Shown piece after piece: positions 40,705-47,014 of a stretch of 47,014 nucleotides of DNA. This DNA is from CAZQKE01 sp964593865. Lineage in GTDB: Bacteria > Chloroflexota > Anaerolineae > JAAYZQ01. Under the pieces are notes generated by a model, which saw only the letters and a program-made list of their open reading frames with translations, ran no database searches and was not told the origin of the DNA. Location of the stretch: assembly GCA_964593865.1 (NCBI GenBank), contig CAZQKE010000067.1, positions 1 to 47,014 on the forward strand, in the 5' to 3' direction. The number at the start of each line of letters is the position of its first letter. Within the stretch, counting starts at the first letter, position 1. Position numbers and translations under genes: made by a program.

Positions 40705-41102
40705 CCGAGATGGCAAAGAACAATCTGGTGGTACCGGAGTTCCGATCAAGGGCAGAAGAAGCGGCCTTCTGGGATAACCTGGATACAGCCGATTACATGG
40801 AGGACGACGGCGAATGGTTCACCTTTGAATGGACCGAGCGGGAAGATCGCTGCGACCGCTGTGGTGGCGGGATGGAGGCCCGCCAAATTGACTTGCACTT
40901 GGCCGGAGGGCGGGTGACGCTCCACAACGTTACCTGGTATGTGTGTCGCACACCTGGTTGCGGCCAAACCAAACTCAGTCCCGGCATCGAGCAGCTGGCA
41001 CGCGAGATAGAGGACTGCGTGACCCGCAACCAGGCGCCGACCAAGCAACTTTCCAGACCGATTTCAATGCCCGTGTCAAAGCCGGAATTGGTCCCGGCGT
41101 AA
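40701..41102 (+). CDS. Antitoxin with CopG-like start and YgiT-type zinc ribbon
   Basis: 133 residues. VPEFRSRAEEAAFWDNLDTADY resembles the opening of CopG-type antitoxins of BrnT/type II pairs. Then CDRCGGGM ... WYVCRTPGCG gives two CxxC-type knuckles as in YgiT-type zinc fingers. The tail is Pro/Ser-rich. Antitoxins of this sort bind the toxin and their own promoter; no operator was recognised. The unusual point is the mixture of the two antitoxin types in one chain. Confidence 0.65.
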   Translation: MTEMAKNNLVVPEFRSRAEEAAFWDNLDTADYMEDDGEWFTFEWTEREDRCDRCGGGMEARQIDLHLAGGRVTLHNVTWYVCRTPGCGQTKLSPGIEQLAREIEDCVTRNQAPTKQLSRPISMPVSKPELVPA

Positions 41103-41120
41103 ACAATTGCGTCACCCTGA

Positions 41121-43394
41121 ATGATGACGGTCCCTTTCCAACCCCGCCCCGCCCAACAAGAGGTCCTGGCCTACACCGGCGGCAAGATGGGCATCGCTGC
41201 CGTGCCGGGCAGCGGCAAAACCCACACCCTGGCCGTCCTGGCCGCCCGCCTGGTCGCCGAGCGAATCGGCGATGATCAAGAAGTACTCATCGTCACCCTG
41301 GTCAACTCGGCGGTGGACAATTTCAAGCGGCGCATCAATCAGATTCTCGGCGCGGGCGAACGACGCCTCCTGCCCGGCTACGGCTACCGGGTCCGCACCC
41401 TGCACGGCCTGGCCCACGACATCGTCCGCGAACGGCCCGGCCTGGTGGGCTTGGCCGAAGACTTTGGCATCATAGACGAACAAGCCGCCGACGCCGTGCT
41501 CCAGGACGCCGTAGACGCCTGGCTGCGCGCCCATCCAGACATCGCCGATCCCTACCTGGCCCCCGACCTGGCAGGCAAGCAGGCCGAATGGATCAAGCGC
41601 AGCCGCTGGCCGCTCCTGGCCCGCGACATTGCCGCCGCCTTTATCAAACGGGCCAAAGACCGACAGTTCGGCCCGGAGGTGCTGTTGGAACGCCTACGCC
41701 TTTGGGAGGAGCGGGGAGCCGATCCCTCCACTCTGCCCTTCCTGCCCCTGATCCGCATGGGAGCCGAAATCTATGCCGACTACCAACGCAGCCTGGCCTA
41801 TCGCGGCGTCGTGGACTTTGACGATCTGATCCGCCTGGCCCTCCAGGCCCTGCAACAGGATGAGGAGTACCTGGCCCGCCTGCGCCGCCGCTGGCCCTAC
41901 ATCCTGGAGGACGAAGCCCAAGATTCCAGCGAACTCCAGGAGAACATCTTGCGCCTGCTGGCCGGGGAGGAGGGCAACTGGGTGCGCGTCGGCGACCCCA
42001 ACCAGGCCATTTATGACACCTTTACCAACGCCGATCCCCGCTTCCTGCGCCGATTCCTGGAGCAGCCCGGCGTCCGGCGGATCACATTGAACGAATCGGG
42101 ACGCTCCCAACCGGCCATCATTGAGCTGGCAAACTTTCTGGTGGATTGGACCGTTGATAAGCACCCTACCCCCCAGGTGCGAGGCGCGTTCCGGCGGCAA
42201 CACATTACCCCCACCGGCCCCGGCGATCCCCAACCCAACCCCCCTGCCGACCGGCACGCCGTCCAACCGGTGGACCACCCCTTCAGCCCGGAGCGGGAGC
42301 TGCAAGCCGTCGCCGACTCGCTGGACCGCTGGCTGCCCAACCATCCGGACCGGACCGTGGCCGTGCTCATCCCCCGCAACCGACGGGCCACGGAACTGAG
42401 CCGCTTGCTCAAGCAACGGGGCATCCCTTACGTGGAGCTGCTGCGCTCCACCGACACCACCCGTGAGACGGCGGGCGCGCTGGGCAACCTGCTCCACTGC
42501 CTGGCCGATCCCACCTCTGCCAAGAAGCTGGCCGTCGCCTTTCAGGTCTGGCGGCGGGCCGACCGGGATGATGCCGAGAGCAACGCGCTGGTGCAAGAAG
42601 CCGCCCGCCACATCCGCGCCTGCCCGGCGGTAGAAGCCTACCTTTGGCCCCGCGCCGACCACGATTGGCCGGCAACCCTGGCCGACCAGGTGCCGGAGCC
42701 GGTCTTGGCCCTGTTGAACGATTTCCGCCCCGTGGCCCAACGCTGGCACAAGGCGGCGACCCTGCCCATAGATCAACTGCTCCTCACCTTAGCCGCCGAT
42801 CTCTTCCAAGAACCGATGGAGTTGGCCCTGGCCCACAAACTGGCCGTCCTGCTGCGCGATGTAGCTACCGCCCAACCCACCTACCGCCTGGCCGAATTGG
42901 TCACCGAGTTGGAAGCCATCGCCCGCAACGAACGCCGTTTCCTGGGCTTTTCCGGCGAAGAAAGCGGCTTTGAGCCGCCCCAGGGGACCGTCACCGTAGC
43001 CACCATGCACAAGGCCAAAGGACTGGAATGGGACCGCGTCTACCTGCTTTCGGTCAACAGCTACAACTTTCCCTCCGGTCAGGCCCACGACACCTACATC
43101 GCCGAACCCTGGTTCATCCGCGACCGGCTGAACCTGGAGGCAGAAGTCCTCGCCCGGCTGGACGACCTGCTCTCCGATACGGCGGAGCCAAGAAAGGCCG
43201 AAAGGACGGCGACACAACAGGCCCGCCTGGCCTACATCGCCGAACGGCTGCGGCTGCTTTACGTGGGCATCACCCGCGCCCGGCGCGACCTGATCATCAC
43301 CTGGAACACGGGGCGGAGACAAGGCGAGCCGCTCCAAGCCGCCGTGCCCTTCGTCGCCCTCCATGATTACTGGGAGCACGCCGACCATGACTGA
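41121..43394 (+). CDS. UvrD/Rep-family SF1 helicase
   Basis: 757 residues. Motif I G30-S-G-K-T34, motif Ia VNSAVDNFKRR, motif II D264-E-A-Q-D268, motif III GDPNQAIYDTF, motif V ATMHKAKGLEWD, motif VI LYVGITRARRDL. A 3'-5' SF1A helicase such as PcrA/UvrD, here without the nuclease domain found in AddA. The next gene is an Fe-S PD-(D/E)XK nuclease overlapping by eight bases, so the two may act as an AddAB-like helicase-nuclease in recombination or repair (inference). The start at 41121 has two tandem ATG codons; the nearest purine-rich stretch is weak. Confidence 0.92.
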   Translation: MMTVPFQPRPAQQEVLAYTGGKMGIAAVPGSGKTHTLAVLAARLVAERIGDDQEVLIVTLVNSAVDNFKRRINQILGAGERRLLPGYGYRVRTLHGLAHDIVRERPGLVGLAEDFGIIDEQAADAVLQDAVDAWLRAHPDIADPYLAPDLAGKQAEWIKRSRWPLLARDIAAAFIKRAKDRQFGPEVLLERLRLWEERGADPSTLPFLPLIRMGAEIYADYQRSLAYRGVVDFDDLIRLALQALQQDEEYLARLRRRWPYILEDEAQDSSELQENILRLLAGEEGNWVRVGDPNQAIYDTFTNADPRFLRRFLEQPGVRRITLNESGRSQPAIIELANFLVDWTVDKHPTPQVRGAFRRQHITPTGPGDPQPNPPADRHAVQPVDHPFSPERELQAVADSLDRWLPNHPDRTVAVLIPRNRRATELSRLLKQRGIPYVELLRSTDTTRETAGALGNLLHCLADPTSAKKLAVAFQVWRRADRDDAESNALVQEAARHIRACPAVEAYLWPRADHDWPATLADQVPEPVLALLNDFRPVAQRWHKAATLPIDQLLLTLAADLFQEPMELALAHKLAVLLRDVATAQPTYRLAELVTELEAIARNERRFLGFSGEESGFEPPQGTVTVATMHKAKGLEWDRVYLLSVNSYNFPSGQAHDTYIAEPWFIRDRLNLEAEVLARLDDLLSDTAEPRKAERTATQQARLAYIAERLRLLYVGITRARRDLIITWNTGRRQGEPLQAAVPFVALHDYWEHADHD

Positions 43395-44232
43395 TCCCCA
43401 ACGCCCCCTCTCCCAAATCCCCGGTTTCCTGCTGAGCCAGGGGAAATTGCAGGATTATGTGGACTGCCCCCGCCGCTTTGAGCTGCGCTACCTGCTGATG
43501 CAGCCCTGGCCGGCCCCCATCACCACCGAGCCGGACGCCTTTGAGATGCAGATGCGGCGCGGCGCGGACTTTCACCGCCTGGCCCATCGCCACGCCCTGG
43601 GCATTGCCCCGGAGCGACCGGCAGCCACGATCCACGACGCGGAACTGGCCCGTTGGTGGCGCACCTTCCTGACGCACCCCCCGGCCCGCCTGCCGGAGAC
43701 GCTGCGCCGCGCCGAAGTCGTCGTCACCGCGCCCCTGGCCGGGTTCCGGTTGATGGCCAAGTTTGACCTGCTGGCCGTCGAGCCGGGCGAGCGGTTCGTC
43801 ATCGTGGATTGGAAAACCTCGCGCAAACGGCCCACGCGGGCGACCCTGGCCCGGCGGCTGCAAACCCGCGTTTACCGCACCCTGGCCGTGGAGGCCGGAG
43901 CCGAATTCAACGGCGGCCAACGCCCCGCGCCGGAGCAAGTAGAAATGGTCTACTGGTTCGCCGCCCACGGCGGCGCCACCGAGCGGTTCCCCTACGATGC
44001 CGAACAGTACGCCGCCGACCGCGACTATTTGGCAGGCCTCATCGCCCAGATCGCCGCCCACGACCGCCCCGGCTGGCCCCAAACGCGCGATGAACGCCGT
44101 TGCCGCTTTTGCAACTACCGCTCCCTCTGTCGGCAAGATGTCCAACCCGGCCCCCTGGGCGAACTGGAAACCGACGCAGAGCCGGAAGAGATGGACGCCG
44201 ACCTGGAACAGATCGCCGAAATTGCGTATTGA
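43387..44232 (+). CDS. PD-(D/E)XK nuclease with Fe-S cluster (RecB/Cas4/AddB-like)
   Basis: 281 residues. Opening LSQGKLQDYVDCPRRFELRY carries the first cluster cysteine. G-A-D-F-H-R-L-A-H supplies the motif histidine, K-F-D-L-L the aspartate, V-I-V-D-W-K-T-S the D-x-K motif, and L-Q-T-R-V-Y the Q-x3-Y. The end has CRFCNYRSLC with three cysteines. This is the whole catalytic unit of an AddB/Cas4-type nuclease in one chain. The ATG at 43387 overlaps the helicase stop by eight bases. Confidence 0.9.
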   Translation: MTDPQRPLSQIPGFLLSQGKLQDYVDCPRRFELRYLLMQPWPAPITTEPDAFEMQMRRGADFHRLAHRHALGIAPERPAATIHDAELARWWRTFLTHPPARLPETLRRAEVVVTAPLAGFRLMAKFDLLAVEPGERFVIVDWKTSRKRPTRATLARRLQTRVYRTLAVEAGAEFNGGQRPAPEQVEMVYWFAAHGGATERFPYDAEQYAADRDYLAGLIAQIAAHDRPGWPQTRDERRCRFCNYRSLCRQDVQPGPLGELETDAEPEEMDADLEQIAEIAY

Positions 44233-44257
44233 CACACCCCCTCATGGATGATATAAT
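44229..44257 (+). promoter_or_regulatory. Consensus promoter of the CorC-type genes, overlapping the nuclease stop
   Basis: TTGACA (44229-44234), 17-base spacer, TATAAT (44252-44257) preceded by TGA, so both hexamers are exact and the -10 is extended. The TGA stop of the nuclease gene is inside the -35. The leader of about 120 bases holds an ACCGAGAACGCAGAG / CTCGGCGAACTCGGC repeat-like stretch (about 44278-44322) and no other signal I recognise. Confidence 0.9.
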
Positions 44258-44385
44258 CCCAAGCGGGAATGGCTCCAAAGACACCGAGAACGCAGAGCGT
44301 GTTGGAACCTCGGCGAACTCGGCAGTGTGAAATTCGTAGCGGAGCAGCAAATTCCCCACGCCGTTGATTATCACAAGAGCAAGTC

Positions 44386-45720
44386 ATGATCCTGACCGTT
44401 CTCACAATCATTGCCGTTGTCGCGGTGTTGATTTCCATCAACGCCCTCTATGTAGCCGGGGAATTTTCCTCGGTCAGCGCGCGCAAAACGCGCATCATGC
44501 GGCTGGCCGAGGAGGGCAACCGCCTGGCCCAAATCCTCCTGCCGGTCCTAGAAGACCGCCACAAGCTGGACAACTATATCGCCGCCAGCCAGGTGGGCAT
44601 CACCCTCTCCAGCATCGTCCTGGGCATCTATGGCGAGCAGCAGATCGCGCCCCACATTGCCCCCTGGATCGCCCGGTTGCCCCTGGGCGGACAGGCAGCT
44701 GCCGCGGGCCTTGCCTCTACCCTGGTCCTCATCTCACTGACCACCCTGCAAGTGGTCATGGGCGAACTGGTCCCCAAATCTATCGGCGTCCAGTACCCGG
44801 AGCGGCTGGCCCTACTCACCGCCCTGCCCATGAAATGGTCGGCGGATTACCTCCTCAAGCCCCTCATCATCCTGCTGAACGGCAGCGGGGCCTTTATCCT
44901 CAAACTGTTGGGCATCACCCCCAGCGAAGGCCACGCCCACGTCCATTCGCCCGAAGAGATCCTCATCCTGGTCAAGGAAAGCCGCCGGGGGGGGCTGATA
45001 GATCCCGATGAGAGCCTGTACCTGCAAAACGTCCTGCGCCGCAGCCGGGTCCGCGCCGGGGAGATCGCCATCCCCCGCACGCAGATGGTGGCCGTCCCGG
45101 CGGACCGCCCGGTGGAGGAAGTGTTGCGCCTGGCCGCCGAATCGCCCTACAGCCGCATCCCCGTCTATCGCGGCGACATTGACCACATCGTGGGCTTTGT
45201 GCACCTGCGCGACCTGTTCACCCTCTACCGCACCGACCCACAGGCGGACATCGGCAAAATCGTGCGTTCCCTGCCCTTTGTGCCCGAAACCCTGCCCATC
45301 GCCCAGGTGTGGGAACGCCTGGACGAAGACGGCAGCTACCTGGCCATCGTCCTGGATGAATTCGGCGGGACCGCCGGTCTGATCACCCGCGAGGACTTGA
45401 TCGAGGAACTATTCGGCGAAGTCCAGGACGAATTTGACCAGGAGGAAGAACCGCTGACCCCCGTAGACGGGGAACACGTCAGCGTGCGGGGCGATGTGCT
45501 CATCGGCGAACTGAACGACCTTTTGGGGACCTCCTTGCCCCAGGGCAAGGTCCACACCGTCGGCGGGTTGCTCATGGACCGCCTGGGGCGCATTCCCGAA
45601 AAGGGTGAAGCCGTCGTCATCGGCAACGTCCGCCTGGAAGCGGAAGCGGTTGAACGCCGCCGTGTAACCCAGGTGCGCGTCACCCTGCTATCCCGGTCGG
45701 AGGGGGGAGAAGAAGCATGA
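44386..45720 (+). CDS. CNNM/CBS/CorC family membrane protein (hemolysin-related), first copy
   Basis: 444 residues. CNNM (DUF21) membrane domain at about 1-190 with three or four helices and the VMGELVPKSIG motif; CBS pair at about 205-330 (AIPRTQMVAVPADRPVEEVL, YSRIPVYRGDIDHIVGFVHLRDL, FGGTAGLITREDLIEELFGE); CorC_HlyC domain at about 345-435 (GELNDLLG, VGGLLMDRLGR). Members export magnesium or other divalent ions; the old hemolysin name is misleading. Overlaps the next gene by four bases (ATGA). Confidence 0.93.
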   Translation: MILTVLTIIAVVAVLISINALYVAGEFSSVSARKTRIMRLAEEGNRLAQILLPVLEDRHKLDNYIAASQVGITLSSIVLGIYGEQQIAPHIAPWIARLPLGGQAAAAGLASTLVLISLTTLQVVMGELVPKSIGVQYPERLALLTALPMKWSADYLLKPLIILLNGSGAFILKLLGITPSEGHAHVHSPEEILILVKESRRGGLIDPDESLYLQNVLRRSRVRAGEIAIPRTQMVAVPADRPVEEVLRLAAESPYSRIPVYRGDIDHIVGFVHLRDLFTLYRTDPQADIGKIVRSLPFVPETLPIAQVWERLDEDGSYLAIVLDEFGGTAGLITREDLIEELFGEVQDEFDQEEEPLTPVDGEHVSVRGDVLIGELNDLLGTSLPQGKVHTVGGLLMDRLGRIPEKGEAVVIGNVRLEAEAVERRRVTQVRVTLLSRSEGGEEA

Positions 45721-47014
45721 TCGCCGCCATCCTGCTCCCCCTGGTCATCATCACCGCCTTGATCCTGATCAACGGCCTGTTCGTCGCCGCCGAATTCTCC
45801 ATTATCGGCGTGCGGCCCAGTCGCATTGAGCAGCTGGCCGCCCAGGGAAACCGAGCAGCCCGTTGGGTGCAAAGCGTCCTGGCCGACAGCCGCCACACCG
45901 ACCGCTACATCGCCGCCGCCCAGCTGGGCGTCACCCTGGCCAGCCTGGGGCTGGGCATGTATGCCGAACCGGCCATCTCCCACCTGTTGGAAGAACCGCT
46001 GCACGACTGGTTCGGCCTGGAAGGGGGAGCCATCCATACCGTCTCTTTCATCATCGCCCTGAGCATCGTCACCTACCTGCACATCGTCCTGGGCGAGATG
46101 GTCCCCAAGTCGCTGGCCCTGCACAACACCGAACGAACGGTCCTCACCCTGGCCCACATCATGCAGCCGGTGGGCAAACTGTTTGCCATCCCCATCCACA
46201 TCCTGAACCACATCGGCCTCTGGACCCTCAAACTGCTGCACATCCCCCCACCGGGCAAGAACAGCCGCCTCTACACCCTGGACGAGTTGGAATTGGTCGT
46301 TTCCGAAAGCTACGCCGAAGGATTGCTGGAACAGGAGGCGCGGGAGCTGCTCATCAACCTGCTTGACTTTGCCGAGGAACGGGTGGAACGGGTGATGACC
46401 CCCCGCCCTCTGATGACGGCCATTCCCCGCACCATCGGCGAGGAAGAACTGTTGCAAATTTTCGAATCCACCCCCTACAGCCGCCTGCCGGTCTACGGCG
46501 AGAACATTGACGACATCGTAGGCGTAGTCCACCTCAAAGACCTGGTGCGCCAACAACTTTCCGGCAAACCCTTCGACCTGGATTCCCTGCTACACCCGGT
46601 CGCCTACGTGCCGGAGACGCTGCCGGTCAAAGAACTCCTGGCCCGCCTGAAAGAGCAACACCAACAGATCGCCATCGTCATGGATGAACACGGCGGCACG
46701 CTGGGCCTTGTGACGATGGAGGACATCCTGGAAGAAGTCGTCGGCGAGGTGCGCGACGAATTCGACGCCGAGGAGGAGCCGGTACGCCGCATCGCGCCGG
46801 GGCATCTCCTCGTCCAGGGCACGGTCCAACTGGACGACCTGGACGACTATATCGTGCTGGACCGGGCAGGATACGATGTCCACACCGTCGGCGGGCTGGT
46901 GTGGGCGGTCCTGGGCCGCCGCCCCCAGGTCGGTGATACGGTCACCCTCGGCAACGCCACCCTGCGCGTGGACGAGATGGAAGGGCTGACCGTCCGCCGC
47001 GTCTCCATCCGCTA
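45717..47014 (+). CDS. CNNM/CBS/CorC family membrane protein, second copy, cut by window end
   Basis: At least 432 residues; no stop before the window edge. CNNM domain with LGEMVPKSLAL, then CBS pair (RVMTPRPLM, YSRLPVYGENIDDIVGVVHLKDL, EHGGTLGLVTMEDILEEVVGE) and CorC_HlyC domain (VQLDDLDDYI, VHTVGGLVWAVLGR), so nearly all of the protein is present. It resembles the first copy over its whole length; the pair looks like an old tandem duplication and may form a heterodimer. Confidence 0.92.
   Translation, partial: MIAAILLPLVIITALILINGLFVAAEFSIIGVRPSRIEQLAAQGNRAARWVQSVLADSRHTDRYIAAAQLGVTLASLGLGMYAEPAISHLLEEPLHDWFGLEGGAIHTVSFIIALSIVTYLHIVLGEMVPKSLALHNTERTVLTLAHIMQPVGKLFAIPIHILNHIGLWTLKLLHIPPPGKNSRLYTLDELELVVSESYAEGLLEQEARELLINLLDFAEERVERVMTPRPLMTAIPRTIGEEELLQIFESTPYSRLPVYGENIDDIVGVVHLKDLVRQQLSGKPFDLDSLLHPVAYVPETLPVKELLARLKEQHQQIAIVMDEHGGTLGLVTMEDILEEVVGEVRDEFDAEEEPVRRIAPGHLLVQGTVQLDDLDDYIVLDRAGYDVHTVGGLVWAVLGRRPQVGDTVTLGNATLRVDEMEGLTVRRVSIR

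Noticed and set aside
44270..44330. Riboswitch in the 120-base leader of the CorC-type gene
   Set aside because: No conserved Mg or Mn riboswitch element recognised; the stretch resembles the short CGCAGAG repeats instead.
1..47014. tRNA, rRNA, prophage or insertion-sequence transposase genes
   Set aside because: Looked for cloverleaf-type ends, transposase motifs and phage structural genes; none found.

Overview
The window is high-GC bacterial DNA that looks like Chloroflexota, probably class Anaerolineae. The supporting signs are large exported proteins ending in a YLPL-type tail, several DUF2723/GT39-type membrane glycosyltransferases, short CGCAAAG-based hairpin repeats between genes, a translin homologue and a B12-dependent acyl-CoA mutase with separate subunits. 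This placement is inference from gene content; no rRNA, tRNA, phage or CRISPR array was recognised.

Layout. 1-290: tandem hairpin repeats. 288-2030 (minus): an MNT/HEPN pair and an alpha/beta hydrolase behind a consensus promoter. 2066-6482 (minus): three membrane proteins including a GT-C glycosyltransferase that carries an in-frame repeat insertion. 6698-18243 (plus): three exported proteins with YLPL tails (a phospholipase C-like protein, a PKD/G8/glycine-rich surface protein, and a glycosidase fused to a BNR propeller), with a NarL/NarX-type two-component pair among them. 18615-24848 (minus): a lipoprotein GH5-like glycosidase, two membrane glycosyltransferase-type proteins and a BchI-like AAA+ ATPase. 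25063-31530 (plus): a DUF2723 glycosyltransferase, a small membrane-anchored protein, a 7TM-type histidine kinase with a near-leaderless start, a repeat array and an N-terminally truncated AlbA/RecG-like regulator.

31647-37386 (minus) is the most unusual part. It is a tight five-gene run: a membrane-embedded phospholipase D-like protein with a beta-propeller, a membrane-anchored EEP phosphodiesterase/nuclease, a translin homologue, and a Cas4-like nuclease split into two adjacent genes, each with one membrane segment. The H/D/E/K/Q/Y active-site motifs and the four Fe-S cysteines are complete only when the halves are combined. No CRISPR genes are near.

37593-44232 (plus): an acyl-CoA epimerase, a TumE-like toxin-antitoxin candidate, and a B12 mutase large subunit whose two substrate-specificity positions read Phe/Gln, as in isobutyryl-CoA mutase, rather than Tyr/Arg as in methylmalonyl-CoA mutase. 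A BrnT-like/CopG-YgiT pair and a UvrD helicase plus Fe-S PD-(D/E)XK nuclease pair follow. 44386 to the end: two tandem CNNM/CBS/CorC transporters, the second cut by the window edge.

Several promoters fit TTGACA-17-TATAAT closely, often with an extended TGn -10. Two place the -35 hexamer over the stop codon of the preceding gene. At least four families of short repeats occur, one of them inside a coding sequence.
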